Assembly (NCBI GenBank): GCA_014860565.1
Contig: JACZJN010000162.1
Coordinates: 164,926 to 228,925, forward strand
Source: Bacteroidota bacterium
GTDB lineage: Bacteria > Bacteroidota > Ignavibacteria > SZUA-365
Length of the DNA stretch: 64,000 nt
Reading direction: 5' to 3'
Shown here: positions 19,861 to 31,181 of the stretch, piece by piece
How the letters are laid out: every line of letters starts with the position of its first letter
Numbering within the stretch: the first letter of the stretch is position 1
The notes under the pieces: generated by a model
The model's database searches: none
Seen by the model: the letters and a program-made list of their open reading frames with translations, nothing else
What the model was told of the DNA's origin: nothing
Position numbers and translations under genes: made by a program

Positions 19861-21129
19861 TTATTCCTCTTCAGAAAACGCCTTCTTCATCTCCACAACG
19901 ATGTCGTTGATCTGTTCGATGCTGATACCCGGAACCTTCGCCAGAAGATCGGACACCGGCGCGAGGATCACGTCGTTCGCAGTATGGTAGCCAGCGTTCA
20001 CAAGACTGTTAATGAGTTCTTCGCCGAATTCAGGGACGAACTCGTTCAGATCGATTTCGTATTCCGCCATGGTCTTGGTGATTTCCTCACCCTCCTTGAC
20101 GATTTCAATGCGGAACCCTGTCAATTCAGATGCGAGACGGATGTTCTGTCCGTTGCGTCCGATTGCCAGAGATGCCTGTTCCGTGTCGACATGGACTTTC
20201 GCAGTGCGCGTGGGGCGATCGATTTTCACTTCGATCAGCTTCGCCGGCGCCAATGCACGTTGGATGAACAAATGCGTATCATCCGTCCAGTTGATCACGT
20301 CGATGTTTTCGTTGTTGAGCTCACGTACGATCGCGTGGATGCGCACGCCCTTCATGCCGACGCAGGCGCCGACAGCGTCGATGCGGTCGTCATGCGATTC
20401 GACGGCGACTTTCGCGCGCTCTCCCGGCTCGCGGGCGATCTTGCGAATGGAAATCACACCGTCATAAATCTCGGGGATTTCCTGTTCGAACAATTTCTGG
20501 AGAAAAAGAGAATCAGCACGCGAGACAATAACCATCGGCATGCCGCTTCCCTTACGGACCACTTCCTTGATCACGCAACGGATGACGTCGCCCTTGCGGT
20601 AACGTTCCTTGGAGATCTGTTCCGACTTGGGAAGAAGCAGTTCCGTGCGGTTGTGATTAATGAGCACGTCGTTGCGGCGCACCTGATACACATCACCCAC
20701 CACGATATCACCGACCTTGTCGGAGTACTCGTCGTGAATGAGATCCTTCTCGATTTCCTTGATGCGCTGATTCAGATTCTGCTTCGCCGTGGAAACGAGG
20801 CGACGGCCGAATTCCGCGAGGTTGATGATCTCAACATATTCCTCGCCGACCTCGAGTTCTTCGCCCGATTTTTCCCTTGCGACCGTCAGCTCGACCTGCG
20901 TGGTAGGGTCCTCGACGACGTCGACAACTTCACGGATGAGGAATATCTCAATATCACCCTTGTCCATGTTCACGACGATCTCGTAGTTGGCCTCGAGGCC
21001 ATATTTCTTCTTGACCATCATGCCAAAGATGTCTTCGATCACCGAGACGAGGCGATCGCGGTCGATGCCTTTCTCGCGAACCATCTGGCTGAACGATTCG
21101 ACGATTTCATTGTTCATGCTGCGGCTCAT
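19861..21129 (-). CDS. nusA: Transcription termination/antitermination factor NusA
   Basis: S1/KH architecture; RIDAVGACVGMKGVRIHAIVRELNNENIDVINW, ASLAIGRNGQNIRLASELTGFRI; located between rimP and infB. Confidence 0.97.
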   Translation of the reverse strand: MSRSMNNEIVESFSQMVREKGIDRDRLVSVIEDIFGMMVKKKYGLEANYEIVVNMDKGDIEIFLIREVVDVVEDPTTQVELTVAREKSGEELEVGEEYVEIINLAEFGRRLVSTAKQNLNQRIKEIEKDLIHDEYSDKVGDIVVGDVYQVRRNDVLINHNRTELLLPKSEQISKERYRKGDVIRCVIKEVVRKGSGMPMVIVSRADSLFLQKLFEQEIPEIYDGVISIRKIAREPGERAKVAVESHDDRIDAVGACVGMKGVRIHAIVRELNNENIDVINWTDDTHLFIQRALAPAKLIEVKIDRPTRTAKVHVDTEQASLAIGRNGQNIRLASELTGFRIEIVKEGEEITKTMAEYEIDLNEFVPEFGEELINSLVNAGYHTANDVILAPVSDLLAKVPGISIEQINDIVVEMKKAFSEEE

Positions 21130-21179
21130 TATGCTCTCCTACCTTCAGCAGAGTGTATGCAGTTCATAGATCTGTTTTC

Positions 21180-21698
21180 CTAGAGTGTGGCCTGGATCAT
21201 GGCGTGGTCGATCCGTTCGAACGGAACAGCGAGTGCACCATCGCCCAGGCTGACGAGCAGCTGCTCATCGGTAACTTCAAGAATTTTGCCGGAAAGATCG
21301 CGCTTCCCCTCGCCCTCGACCACCGTCAACGCAACAGTACGCCCCTGATGACGCCGATACTGCCACGAGTGGCGCAGTGGACGATCAAGACCCGGCGACG
21401 AGACAACGAGTTGATACGCATCGTTGATCCAGCCGTTTTCGTCAATCATATCTCCGATCCTGCGACTCAGCGACGCAAGCGTGTCGGCAGTGATGCCGTC
21501 CTCCGTATCCGCATACACCTCGAGTACGCGGCGCCGTCCCTGGGGACGCAGGACAAGCTCTACCAGATGCGCTCCACCGGCCTCGACAAGCGTTTCAATA
21601 TGCGATTTCAGGGACTCGATATGCTGTTTCTGCGATTCCGTATGTTCAAACCGGCTTATAATAAAAAATGCGGGATTGGCCCCACATTCAAGACTCAT
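21180..21698 (-). CDS. rimP: Ribosome maturation factor RimP
   Basis: LRPQGRRRVLEVYADTEDGITADTLASLSRRIGDMID…YQLVVSSPGLDRPLRHSWQYRRHQGRTV; upstream of nusA. Start uncertain. Confidence 0.9.
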   Translation of the reverse strand: MSLECGANPAFFIISRFEHTESQKQHIESLKSHIETLVEAGGAHLVELVLRPQGRRRVLEVYADTEDGITADTLASLSRRIGDMIDENGWINDAYQLVVSSPGLDRPLRHSWQYRRHQGRTVALTVVEGEGKRDLSGKILEVTDEQLLVSLGDGALAVPFERIDHAMIQATL

Positions 21699-21795
21699 AA
21701 ATATAGATTAAAAACTTCTCACTTGCAATTGTCCTCTGGTCTTTTTTCTTTTGGAATCTCGTATTTTTACCCCCATCAGTTCGCAGATCACTCGA

Positions 21796-22251
21796 ATGAA
21801 TGCAGAGAAGGACAATGTCCGGCATATCCTGACCAACCGCAGGGCGCGGCACGAGTACCTCGTGCTCGAAACCCTGGAGGTCGGAATCGCCCTGCGCGGC
21901 ACGGAGGTGAAATCTGCGCGCGCAGGGAAAATCAACGTGCAGGACGCCTACGCGAGCGTGGTTGACGACGAGCTTTTTTTATACAACATGCATATAAGTC
22001 CTTTCGACAAAGGCAATATCCACAATCACGACCCCATGCGCATCCGGAAACTGCTGGCGAAAAAGAAGGAAATCCGGAAGCTTGAACAGAAGGTCAACGA
22101 AAAGGGCCTTACTCTCATCCCCCTGCAGATTTACTTTCTCGGTCGGCATCTGAAGATCGAACTCGGCGTGTGCAAAGGGAAAAAAACCTATGACAAACGC
22201 CATGCGCTCAAGGAGCGTGACACGAAACGTGAAATGGAACGACAGCAGTGA
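21796..22251 (+). CDS. smpB: SsrA (tmRNA)-binding protein SmpB
   Basis: MNAEKDNVRHILTNRRARHEYLVLETLEVGIALRGTEVKSARAGKINVQDAYA; KKTYDKRHALKERD. ORF opens at 21751. Confidence 0.97.
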   Translation: MNAEKDNVRHILTNRRARHEYLVLETLEVGIALRGTEVKSARAGKINVQDAYASVVDDELFLYNMHISPFDKGNIHNHDPMRIRKLLAKKKEIRKLEQKVNEKGLTLIPLQIYFLGRHLKIELGVCKGKKTYDKRHALKERDTKREMERQQ

Positions 22252-23468
22252 GTACCATGACTTTTCCATCCCTCAATGAACAAATGGACCAGATTCGCCG
22301 TGGGGTTGCAGAACTTATCCCCGAAGATGAACTGGTACAAAAACTTGAACATTCCCTGAAGACGGGAACGGCGCTCAACATCAAATTGGGCTGCGACCCG
22401 AGCCGTCCTGACCTGCATCTTGGCCACTCCGTGGTCCTTCGCAAGTTGCGGCAGTTTCAGGATCTCGGTCATCAGGCCATCCTCATCGTCGGTGATTTCA
22501 CCGGGATGATCGGAGACCCGACCGGGAAGAACAAAACACGTCCCTCGCTCACGCTCGAAGACACGCGAAACAATGGCCGCTCCTATTTCGAGCAGGCATC
22601 GAACATCCTCGATATCGATCGGGTCAGCATTCGATACAATTCAGACTGGCTCGCGCCGATGACCTTCGAGGAAGTGATCAAGCTGGCGGCGCGATACACG
22701 GTTGCACGCATGCTCGAACGCGATGAGTTCGAGAAGCGCTACAGGAATCAGGAAGCGATCAGCATCCATGAATTTCTCTATCCTCTCGCCCAGGCCATGG
22801 ACAGCGTCGCCATTCGCTCGGATGTCGAGCTCGGCGGCACCGATCAGAAATTCAACCTCCTTGTCGGCCGTGAAATCCAGCGCGAATACGGTCAGCGGCC
22901 ACAGGTCATCCTCACCATGCCCCTGCTCGAAGGCACTGACGGTGTCGAGAAAATGAGCAAGTCGCTTGATAACTATGTGGCGTTCAATGACACGCCAGAG
23001 GACATGTACGGCAAGACCCTGTCCATCCCAGATCCGATGATTCTCCCCTGGTTCCGCCTCGTGACCGACATTCCCGCCCTTCGCCTTGCTGAAATAGCGG
23101 CGGGACTGCAGCGCGGGGAGAACCCTCGCGATTTCAAGCGCGAGCTTGCTCGCACCATCGTCGAAGCATATTACTCGCCCGACGCCGCACACCAGGCGGA
23201 AGAACATTTTGATCGGGTGATCAAGAATAAAATGGCTCCAGAGGATCTGGATGTCTTTGAGGTTCCGAGCGGGAGTGATACATTGCTACTCGATGTTCTT
23301 TTCGAGGCCGGCCTCGTGCAGTCCAAAGGCGAAGGCCGTCGGCTTATGCAACAGTCCGCCGTCAGCATCGGCGAGGAACGGATAACCGACCCCCAATTCC
23401 CCGTTCCCGCGGGAGAATGTATCGTCAAAGTAGGCAAGCGCCGATTCATCAAAATTGTGCGTATCTGA
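22248..23468 (+). CDS. tyrS: Tyrosyl-tRNA synthetase
   Basis: 406 aa; [79 protein letters not shown]-terminal S4 domain. Confidence 0.96.
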   Translation: MSTMTFPSLNEQMDQIRRGVAELIPEDELVQKLEHSLKTGTALNIKLGCDPSRPDLHLGHSVVLRKLRQFQDLGHQAILIVGDFTGMIGDPTGKNKTRPSLTLEDTRNNGRSYFEQASNILDIDRVSIRYNSDWLAPMTFEEVIKLAARYTVARMLERDEFEKRYRNQEAISIHEFLYPLAQAMDSVAIRSDVELGGTDQKFNLLVGREIQREYGQRPQVILTMPLLEGTDGVEKMSKSLDNYVAFNDTPEDMYGKTLSIPDPMILPWFRLVTDIPALRLAEIAAGLQRGENPRDFKRELARTIVEAYYSPDAAHQAEEHFDRVIKNKMAPEDLDVFEVPSGSDTLLLDVLFEAGLVQSKGEGRRLMQQSAVSIGEERITDPQFPVPAGECIVKVGKRRFIKIVRI

Positions 23469-23506
23469 CCCATTTTTCTTTTTACCTGTTTTCCGGAGGA
23501 CAGACA

Positions 23507-24052
23507 TTGTTCGTACCCAAGAGGATCTTCTTCACCAAAGGCGTCGGCCGCCACAAAGACTATCTACAGTCGTTCGAGCTCGCATTGCGCGATGCCGACC
23601 TGGAGCAGCAGAATCTCGTGACGGTTTCCAGCATTTTTCCTCCGAACTGCAAGACGATCAGCAAGAACGTCGGAGCCAAAGTCCTGCAGCCCGGACAGAT
23701 CACGTTCGTAGTCATGGCCCGCAACGCCACCAATGAAGCGAACCGGCTCATTGCCTCATCCATTGGCGTCGCCCTTCCAAACGACGGTGCCTCCTACGGC
23801 TATCTTTCCGAACATCACCCGTTTGGTGAGACCCAGAAAGTCGCCGGAGAGTACGCCGAGGATCTCGCTGCCACGATGCTCGCCACGACCCTCGGTGTGG
23901 ATTTCGATCCCGACTCCGCATGGGATGAGCGTGAGCAGGTGTACAAGGCCAGCGGCAAGATTTTCAAATCCTTCAACATCACTCAATCCGCAGAAGGCCG
24001 TCTGGGATTATGGACCACGGTCGTCTCATGCGCCGTCCTCCTCCCGGAATGA
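23507..24052 (+). CDS. Pyruvoyl-dependent arginine decarboxylase (TTG start)
   Basis: [51 protein letters not shown]; predicted Ser-Ser self-cleavage site; GGAGGA at 23495-23500 six nt before TTG. Confidence 0.9.
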   Translation: MFVPKRIFFTKGVGRHKDYLQSFELALRDADLEQQNLVTVSSIFPPNCKTISKNVGAKVLQPGQITFVVMARNATNEANRLIASSIGVALPNDGASYGYLSEHHPFGETQKVAGEYAEDLAATMLATTLGVDFDPDSAWDEREQVYKASGKIFKSFNITQSAEGRLGLWTTVVSCAVLLPE

Positions 24053-24109
24053 GAATGACTGGCAGCTGATGACTGTTAGCTGCTAAATGATATTTGTCGT
24101 CATGAAATA

Positions 24110-24137
24110 AAGGCTGTTCCAATCGGGACAGCCTTTT
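24110..24137 (+). terminator. Rho-independent terminator
   Basis: AAGGCTGTTCC-AATC-GGGACAGCCTTTT. Confidence 0.8.
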
Positions 24138-24226
24138 GCTTTCACCAGTAGCGTGACACCACATATGTCACACGACTGCAATCTGATATTTGTCACATGC
24201 TATCTGAATCCATGGGCAGTCACGCA

Positions 24227-24679
24227 TCATGATTCAATAAAATCCACATTCTCCCCTTCGAAGATGCGGATGCGCTCCCGCAGGTGTTCCGGGACACGGG
24301 ACGGCAGATTCTTCTCGATGTCGACGTGTACGAATACATGTTCCGCGCGTGCAGCAGGCGTGCCGTCGGCTTTTACCGCCACATGCTCGAACATGATGCT
24401 GGTATTCCGTACTTGCATGATGCGCGTGAGCACAGTCAGTTGTTCATCGAACATGGCGGGAGAGAAGTAATCGCAGACATTGCGAACTATGAAGAACCTG
24501 TCATGTGAGAGAAATGTCTGCTCGTCCATTGGCAGCCCCAGTTCGCGTATATATTCGATACGCGCTTCCTCGAAGAAATAGAAGTACTGGAGATTATGCA
24601 CCACGTTCATACGGTCGACGTGATGGAATCGAACCCGAAGCGGGAAGCGATGTCTGAATTGGTCAGCGGAAATGTTCAT
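24227..24679 (-). CDS. Acyl-CoA thioesterase, YbgC/4HBT hot-dog family
   Basis: FPLRVRFHHVDRMNVVHNLQYFYFFEEARIEYIRELG…; start at MNISADQ. Confidence 0.8.
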   Translation of the reverse strand: MNISADQFRHRFPLRVRFHHVDRMNVVHNLQYFYFFEEARIEYIRELGLPMDEQTFLSHDRFFIVRNVCDYFSPAMFDEQLTVLTRIMQVRNTSIMFEHVAVKADGTPAARAEHVFVHVDIEKNLPSRVPEHLRERIRIFEGENVDFIES

Positions 24680-24680
24680 A

Positions 24681-25718
24681 TCAGTCGAAGAGCCTTGTGA
24701 AAATGTCGATGGATTGTGTAAGGCAGCTGTCATCAAGATCGAGGTGAAAAACGGCGCGCAGCATATCACCCATGCCCATCCCGATTTCAATTCCCGCATC
24801 CCTCAATCGTTTCTGCGCCTCCGCTGCGCGCATCGTTGCATTGCTGAAATCAAGCAGCACCATGTTGCTCTGCACCCGAGTGATATCGACATGGAAGGCG
24901 CTGCATTGCGTGAGCGCAGCCGCGAAAGTGCGCGCCCGGCGATGGTCGTCCACGAGCAACGGCAGATGGTGCTCGACCGCGTGCAGCGCGGCCGCGGCCA
25001 GCATACCCGCCTGCCGCATCCCCCCTCCGTAAATTTTCCGATACTTGTGCGCACGCGTGATCAGATCGCGCGACCCGAGAAGCATGGAACCAACAGGAGC
25101 GCCGAGTCCCTTCGAGAAGCAGATGGAGATCGAATCCACCGCTGAACCAAAATCGACGAGAGGCGTGCCGCTTGCGATATGCGCATTCCATATTCGGGCG
25201 CCATCGAGATGCAGGCCGATGGCGCGCATGCGGCAGAAATCCTGCAGAGACCGCATTGCCTCGATCGGGAACAGCGTGCCTCCCATGCGATTATGCGTGT
25301 TCTCGATGCAGACCAATGTAGTGCGGGGATAGTAATACGCGTCAGGCCGAACGGTCGCCTCCACATCTTCTGCCGCGAGTACGCCACCTGCGCCGGCGAC
25401 TGGATTCAGCTGCACCGCGGACATCATTGACGGCGCCGCGGTTTCGTAATTGAAAATATGCGATTCCCGTTCCACGATCACTTCGTCACCCGGTGACGTC
25501 CACGCTTTAATGGCGAGTTGATTGCTCATGACGCCGGTCGGGACAAACAGCCCGGCCTCCTTGCCGAACAGCGCGGCCATTTCTTCCTGCAGCCTGTTGA
25601 CGGTTGGGTCCTCGCCATACACGTCGTCGCCGAGCGGGGCTTCGCACATCGCCTGCTTCATCGCAGCGGAGGGTTGCGTGACGGTATCGCTTCGCAGATC
25701 GATCACGGAAGGTTTCAT
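24681..25718 (-). CDS. ltaE: Low-specificity threonine aldolase (PLP, beta-eliminating lyase family)
   Basis: [91 protein letters not shown]. Confidence 0.94.
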   Translation of the reverse strand: MKPSVIDLRSDTVTQPSAAMKQAMCEAPLGDDVYGEDPTVNRLQEEMAALFGKEAGLFVPTGVMSNQLAIKAWTSPGDEVIVERESHIFNYETAAPSMMSAVQLNPVAGAGGVLAAEDVEATVRPDAYYYPRTTLVCIENTHNRMGGTLFPIEAMRSLQDFCRMRAIGLHLDGARIWNAHIASGTPLVDFGSAVDSISICFSKGLGAPVGSMLLGSRDLITRAHKYRKIYGGGMRQAGMLAAAALHAVEHHLPLLVDDHRRARTFAAALTQCSAFHVDITRVQSNMVLLDFSNATMRAAEAQKRLRDAGIEIGMGMGDMLRAVFHLDLDDSCLTQSIDIFTRLFD

Positions 25719-27391
25719 TTTTTGTAGTAGACTGAGATGAATGCAAAAAGAAAGAAGAATCCGGCCACCACTGTCAATCCGAGCGGAAGCCAGTCTCCAT
25801 GTCGGGTGTAAAATGTGCGATCGCTTCGCAACGGAAGATCGCGTACGATTCCAGTGCGCGTGTACAGCGCGGTTTTCTCATACACCCGTCCATACGGGTC
25901 GATGAAGCAACTGATACCGTTGTTGGCGCAGCGCGCGACTGCTCGGCGATTCTCAATGGCACGCAGCACCGTATACTGCATCAACTGGAACGGACCCGAG
26001 GACTTCCCGAACCATCCGTCGTTCGTGATCACGCCAAACACTTCGGCTCCCCTGTCGGCAAAACCGGCGACGAACGAAGGATACAGGGTCTCATAACAGA
26101 TCATGGTCCAGATGCCGGCACTGCCGAATTTTCCTCGCAGTGTGAACACCGCCGTATCGCTCCCCACACCCCAGTTGCTGATGCCGACGCCCCATGTCAG
26201 TGCGTCCTGGAGGAACGGGAGCGCGTCGAGATACGGAATGTGTTCGCTCAAAGGCGTCAGACGGGACTTGTGATAGATCTCAGGCATACGGTCGCCGGGC
26301 TGCAGAAGCATGGCCGAATTGAAATCATGATAGCGGATCTGCGTGTCCGGTATTCGCCGTGCGCTGCCCGGCGCTGTTTCCGGATCGTCATAGAAAACGG
26401 TATGCGGGAAACCGCCCAGCAGCGGCACGCCCACGCTGTCGATATGCCGGCGCAGCCAGCTGTATTCCTCCTCATAACTCGCCTGAAGAAGACGAAACGG
26501 CACGGCGGTTTCAGGTAACAATGCCACATCCGGATGGAACGCCGCCAGCGAGTCGTAGATGCCGAGCAGATTCCGCAGCTTACTCATCGGCGTTTCCCCG
26601 CTGCCCCACTTGTCGTACGGATCGATGTTGGGCTGTATCACCGCGGTACGTAACGATCGCGGCGAGCGGCCGTCATCCAGAGCCGCATCGCCATCGTCCA
26701 TCGCGAGCGAGCCGTGCACGCGAGGCAGAGAGAGAAGCAGAAGCAGTGCGGCAATGGCCATGAGCGACCGCCGCTGCATCCCCTTCCACTGTCCCCCGAG
26801 CCAGCGCCGGAGCATATGAAACAGCAAAGCATTGACAGTGATGACCCACACGCTGATACCAAACGCGCCTGTGAAGGCGATGAACTGAATGCTTTGGATA
26901 TCGTAGGTCTGTGTATTCCCGAGGAGCAACCAGGGAAACGAAAGTTCATGCAGATGCATCACCCATTCCCAAGCCGTCCACAGCGCAGGCAGTGCGACAA
27001 TGCTGAACAACTGTCCCATGCGGCGACGAAGAAATGTATAGCCCAGAGCGGGAAGTGTAAAACCGAGAGGGAAAAAGAGAATGACCAGAATACCGGCAAC
27101 CTTCAGCCATGGATCATCTCCCCACCAGCCGCTGATCCACCAGAGTGTGCCTGCACTCGCCACAAAAAAGGTGAGATAGCTCCATCGGAAAACCGAACGC
27201 CAGTCGGGAAGATCGTCGAGCAGAAAAAGAAAAGGGACCAGGGCCACGAAAGCGGTCACTCCGCTGGGCACCGGCGGGAAGGACAACGCGAACAGCAACC
27301 CAGAACCCACAGAGAGGGCGATACGTGCTCTGCTGCTGCGCTGCACCGGTCCCCCACTTTCCTGGGCACCTTTGCGGGATATGATTTTCAT
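25715..27391 (-). CDS. lnt: Apolipoprotein N-acyltransferase
   Basis: 558 aa; N-terminal multi-TM plus nitrilase domain: [22 protein letters not shown]…[51 protein letters not shown]. Confidence 0.96.
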   Translation of the reverse strand: MKIISRKGAQESGGPVQRSSRARIALSVGSGLLFALSFPPVPSGVTAFVALVPFLFLLDDLPDWRSVFRWSYLTFFVASAGTLWWISGWWGDDPWLKVAGILVILFFPLGFTLPALGYTFLRRRMGQLFSIVALPALWTAWEWVMHLHELSFPWLLLGNTQTYDIQSIQFIAFTGAFGISVWVITVNALLFHMLRRWLGGQWKGMQRRSLMAIAALLLLLSLPRVHGSLAMDDGDAALDDGRSPRSLRTAVIQPNIDPYDKWGSGETPMSKLRNLLGIYDSLAAFHPDVALLPETAVPFRLLQASYEEEYSWLRRHIDSVGVPLLGGFPHTVFYDDPETAPGSARRIPDTQIRYHDFNSAMLLQPGDRMPEIYHKSRLTPLSEHIPYLDALPFLQDALTWGVGISNWGVGSDTAVFTLRGKFGSAGIWTMICYETLYPSFVAGFADRGAEVFGVITNDGWFGKSSGPFQLMQYTVLRAIENRRAVARCANNGISCFIDPYGRVYEKTALYTRTGIVRDLPLRSDRTFYTRHGDWLPLGLTVVAGFFFLFAFISVYYKK

Positions 27392-27972
27392 GCTTCCGCG
27401 TTCCTGTTTTCCATGACGTTTTTTCTTCCCATCCAGATTTTCGTGGAATGCTCATATGCGAAAATGACAGCAAGGGCGATCAGAGAGCCGAGCACAGCTC
27501 CGCCGAGTATATCGGAAGGATAATGCACTCCTACATACACCCGGGAGAATGCGACAAGCGCCGCCCAGATCAGAAGGTAATACCGGGCTTTCGGATAAAA
27601 ATGGCTGACGAGAACCGCCAGGGCAAAATTGTTGGTCGCGTGTGAACTGGTGAAGGACTTGCCCCCGCCGCAGCCGACGAGCAGCCGAACATGGTCCAGG
27701 ACATGGCATGGACGCAAACGGTCGAACATCGGCTTGATGACAAAACTGCTGATCTGGTCGCTCAATACGATGGTCACGAGAAGCAAGAGGACCGTGATCA
27801 CACCTCGCTTTTTCCCAAACCACATCAGCGAGATCAAAGCGATCGCGTAGATGATGTAGAAGTTCTTGACCTCGGTTATAAAGACAAAGAACCAATCGCC
27901 GATGGGATTCGCCAGCGCTTCGTTACCCCATCGAAACAACATGAGGTCTATGCTATAAAGCCATTCTAACAA
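27388..27972 (-). CDS. PAP2-family membrane phosphatase
   Basis: KPMFDRLRPCH, SFTSSHATNNFALAVLVSHF, SRVYVGVHYPSDILGGAVLG. Confidence 0.93.
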   Translation of the reverse strand: MLEWLYSIDLMLFRWGNEALANPIGDWFFVFITEVKNFYIIYAIALISLMWFGKKRGVITVLLLLVTIVLSDQISSFVIKPMFDRLRPCHVLDHVRLLVGCGGGKSFTSSHATNNFALAVLVSHFYPKARYYLLIWAALVAFSRVYVGVHYPSDILGGAVLGSLIALAVIFAYEHSTKIWMGRKNVMENRNAEA

Positions 27973-27988
27973 TTAGCGTTCCGATGTG

Positions 27989-28615
27989 TTACTTAATGTT
28001 GTTATCAGCATTCGCTTTCCTTTTCAGATACCATGCTCTCGCGGCCCAGACGAGGAACGCCAGTGCAATGACGGCTGAAACGATCTTGCTGTACGAAGCC
28101 AGATAAACGCCGATGATGCGCCAGTTGTCACCGACGACATACCCGAGGTAAAGCAGGATGCTGTTCCACACCAGGGCGCTTGCCGCGGAGAGCAGCGTTG
28201 TTACAAGCAGATTCATTTCGGCGATGCCGGCGACAAAACTGATCACCGCGCGTGTTCCGGCGAGAAAGCGGTTTCCGATGACCACCCAGTACCCATAGCG
28301 ACGGAACCACGCCTCCACCTTGTGGACAAGATTGATCGAAACAAAGGGGATTTTCCCGGTCTCCAGCACCCGGTCGCCGAACTGGTCCCCAATCCAGTAC
28401 ATACTCATGAAGCCGAGCGTGCTGCCTGCCGTAGCGAGCAACAGAGTCAGCAGAACGCTGCCGGTCCCGATCGCGACGAGGGAGCCGGCGAAAACGACGA
28501 TGACATCACTCGGAAACGGCGGGAAAATGTTTTCGATGTAGGAGATCAGGAAGATTGCGACATAGATCCATAGGATGTCGACTTGCGAGAGATATGCGAT
28601 CGTCTGTTCGAGCAT
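27989..28615 (-). CDS. DedA/SNARE-associated (VTT) family membrane protein
   Basis: IENIFPPFPSDVIVVFAGSL, NRFLAGTRAVISFVAGIAEM. Confidence 0.93.
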   Translation of the reverse strand: MLEQTIAYLSQVDILWIYVAIFLISYIENIFPPFPSDVIVVFAGSLVAIGTGSVLLTLLLATAGSTLGFMSMYWIGDQFGDRVLETGKIPFVSINLVHKVEAWFRRYGYWVVIGNRFLAGTRAVISFVAGIAEMNLLVTTLLSAASALVWNSILLYLGYVVGDNWRIIGVYLASYSKIVSAVIALAFLVWAARAWYLKRKANADNNIK

Positions 28616-28624
28616 CGGGAAAAA

Positions 28625-29113
28625 TCAGTCCTTCCTTGCGATCAATGCGGCAGCATGCGCCTCGACGCCCTCTCCCCTGCCGACAAAGCCCATACGTTCG
28701 GCTGTCGTGGCCTTCAGAGACACCCCATCGATATCCAGGCTCGCCGCTTCGGCGATGCGCGAGCGCATTTCCCTCTTGAATGGAAGGATTTTCGGCTTCT
28801 CCAGGATCAGCGTCGCGTCGATGTTGACAACTCCAAATCCTCTCTCATCGAGAAGCATCACGCAATGTCGAAGCAATTCAAGACTGGATACCCCTCGATA
28901 TGCGGGATCCGTATCGGGAAAATGCTCGCCAATGTCTCCCAGAGCTGCCGCACCCAGAAGGGCGTCGCAAATCGCATGTAAAAGCACGTCTCCGTCGGAA
29001 TGTGCGACGGTACCGATGTCCTCAGCGACGGTGACGCCGCCGAGGACCAGGGTTTCCCCTTCCGCGAGTCGGTGTACGTCGTAGCCAAGCCCTATTCTGA
29101 ATTGTGTGTTCAT
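28625..29113 (-). CDS. ispF: 2-C-methyl-D-erythritol 2,4-cyclodiphosphate synthase
   Basis: RIGLGYDVHRLAEGETLVLGGVTV, HSDGDVLLHAICDALLGAAALGDIG, KATTAERMGFVGRGEGVEAHAAALI. Confidence 0.97.
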   Translation of the reverse strand: MNTQFRIGLGYDVHRLAEGETLVLGGVTVAEDIGTVAHSDGDVLLHAICDALLGAAALGDIGEHFPDTDPAYRGVSSLELLRHCVMLLDERGFGVVNIDATLILEKPKILPFKREMRSRIAEAASLDIDGVSLKATTAERMGFVGRGEGVEAHAAALIARKD

Positions 29114-29385
29114 GTGCCCCGGATATCGAAGCTGTTGTACATTTCCGCATCATCCTGCCATACAAGCCGAATGGATGAAACTTGCGCTGAACGAGGACCG
29201 ATGCGCAAGTCGGCGAGATATGCATGGAGTATTTCTTCCTCCGCCTGTGCGACGACCTCGACTTCGCCCGTGTAGAGATTGCGCACATACCCGCGAATTC
29301 CAAACGCGCGGGCTTTCTGCATGGCGAAGTAGCGAAAGCCCACGCCCTGCACCAGTCCAGATATGACGACATGCATGGTCTTCAT
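29110..29385 (-). CDS. acyP: Acylphosphatase
   Basis: MHVVISGLVQGVGFRYFAMQKARAFGIRGYVRNLYTGEVEVVAQ. Confidence 0.94.
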   Translation of the reverse strand: MKTMHVVISGLVQGVGFRYFAMQKARAFGIRGYVRNLYTGEVEVVAQAEEEILHAYLADLRIGPRSAQVSSIRLVWQDDAEMYNSFDIRGT

Positions 29386-29543
29386 GGGTCGGTGGCAAAA
29401 TACGGTCCAGCAGAGTAAGGACAAAACGTCCCGCACCGTATGGGAGTACGACGACGATCATACGCAGGCAGGCAGAACTTCAATGATAAGGATAAAACGG
29501 CGCCCCATGTTTCAGAACTCGGCGGAGGTGTCTATCTTGCGGT

Positions 29544-31181
29544 TTGAACGACCAGAAAAACGGATATATGCAGCGAAGAACTTTTCTCAAATCCAGCGCG
29601 GCACTCGGTGCTGCGAGTCTGCTCCCATGGAAAGCAATCCCCGCCGCTTCTTCTCCGGCGGAAGCACCTTCAGACGAATGGCTGCAGGATGCGGTCAGCG
29701 AAGCGCGGGCGCTCGGTGCGGAGCAGGCAGAAGCGCTCTACATATCCCACCGCCAGCAAAGTCTGCAAGTGCGGAAAGATGGGGTGCATTCCATCAGCGA
29801 CAGCGAGGAGGCTGGAACGACACTGCGCGTTCGTTTCGGTTCGTTCCTCGGCTCCGCCTCGGTACCCGACATCCGCCGCGGCACGCCCGCGGAATGCGCG
29901 CGCGCTGCCGTGGAGTGCGCGAAGCTGCAGCAGGGTCTTCAGAAGGAGCGCGAGGAGGCGCTCGCCATGCCACCGGAACCAGATATCAAAATCCTCCCGA
30001 GGATCGATTCGGTTGGAGAACTCCAAGGCAGCTGGCGTCCCGAAGGGATCGAAGATCCTTTTCTCACCTCGCTTGACGAACGCATCGCGTTTCTGAAGAA
30101 TCTGAACAAAACCGCGTTACGCATCACGCAGATCCCCTACGCGGTGTCGAACCAGTTTTTGCAGCGCCGCAGCAGCCTGTACGTTGACAGCCGCGGCAAC
30201 CGGAAAGAGCAGTTGCAGTTTGCTACCTATGTGAATTTTGCCGTTACCGCTTTCAATCAGCAGAAGAGAAGGATGGATACACGTACCAGCGAACGCGAGG
30301 CGCAGGCAACCGGCTGGGCGGGCGCGACGGCGAATATGGAGTCGGAGCTGGAAACCGCGATGCAGGAAGTGCTGCGCATGCAGCAGTCAGATCCCGTGAC
30401 TCCCGATACCTACGATCTCGTCATTCACCCATCCATGCTCTGGAATCTCTTTCTCGAGACCCTGCTCCCCCATTTCGATCCGCGGCAGCTTACCGAGCGA
30501 GACGGACGCGCCCCTGGAGACCGATGGATAACACTATCAAAACTCAACGAGAGACCATTGCGCAGCCAGGCTCTCCGATTGAGTTGGGACGCTACCCTGC
30601 CGGGGGGACTCGCAACGAGCAAATGGGACGACACCGGCCATGCCACCGGTTCGAACCGATTGCTGGACGAAAATGGAGTGGTCCACGGCATCCCGCGCTC
30701 TCCTGATCTCATCGCCACCGATCCCGTCTATCGTGGAGGCAGCTTCCCCGGTTTCAACTTCAGCCGCGCCGCGGCCTGGCACACTCCCGCGACCGTTGCC
30801 ATGCCGAATATGATCTTGGAAGGCGGTCCGGGAAAGAATCTGAACGATTTGATCGCAGACGTCGACAACGGACTGTTCCTCAAGGGCCGCGGCACCGTCA
30901 TGACCAATCCCGCCAAAACGTTGTTTCGCGTGCGTCCCCAGGCCGCCTGGATAATCCGCGGCGGAAAAATCGCCGAGATGGTGCGCGAGGTCGAAATCGA
31001 AACAACCACCGACCAGTTCTGGAGCGCCATGGAAGAAGCCGGTCGCAGCGAAGATACGTTCCTGGGCGGCGAACTCTTTCCCCAACGCGCCTTTCCGCTA
31101 TGGGATACACCGTTCTCCATCGCAACACCGCCGGCGCTGTTCCGACGGATTCCCGTGTATCGCGTGGAGGGCCAGTCATGA
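29544..31181 (+). CDS. TldD/PmbA-family protein with Tat signal (HExxxH not intact)
   Basis: MQRRTFLKSSAALGAASLLPWKA twin-arginine signal; HPSMLWNLFLETLLPHFD at the canonical HExxxH position; C-terminal VDNGLFLKGRGTVMTNPAKTLFRVRPQAAWIIRGGKIAEMVRE. Start may be 29568. Confidence 0.8.
   Translation: MNDQKNGYMQRRTFLKSSAALGAASLLPWKAIPAASSPAEAPSDEWLQDAVSEARALGAEQAEALYISHRQQSLQVRKDGVHSISDSEEAGTTLRVRFGSFLGSASVPDIRRGTPAECARAAVECAKLQQGLQKEREEALAMPPEPDIKILPRIDSVGELQGSWRPEGIEDPFLTSLDERIAFLKNLNKTALRITQIPYAVSNQFLQRRSSLYVDSRGNRKEQLQFATYVNFAVTAFNQQKRRMDTRTSEREAQATGWAGATANMESELETAMQEVLRMQQSDPVTPDTYDLVIHPSMLWNLFLETLLPHFDPRQLTERDGRAPGDRWITLSKLNERPLRSQALRLSWDATLPGGLATSKWDDTGHATGSNRLLDENGVVHGIPRSPDLIATDPVYRGGSFPGFNFSRAAAWHTPATVAMPNMILEGGPGKNLNDLIADVDNGLFLKGRGTVMTNPAKTLFRVRPQAAWIIRGGKIAEMVREVEIETTTDQFWSAMEEAGRSEDTFLGGELFPQRAFPLWDTPFSIATPPALFRRIPVYRVEGQS

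Noticed and set aside
19025-21183. Plus-strand ORFs opposite infB (poly-Phe/Ser-rich, 209 aa) and nusA (494 aa)
   Set aside because: Low-complexity mirror of the Lys/Glu/Ala-rich IF-2 linker and the NusA reverse frame; no independent coding evidence.
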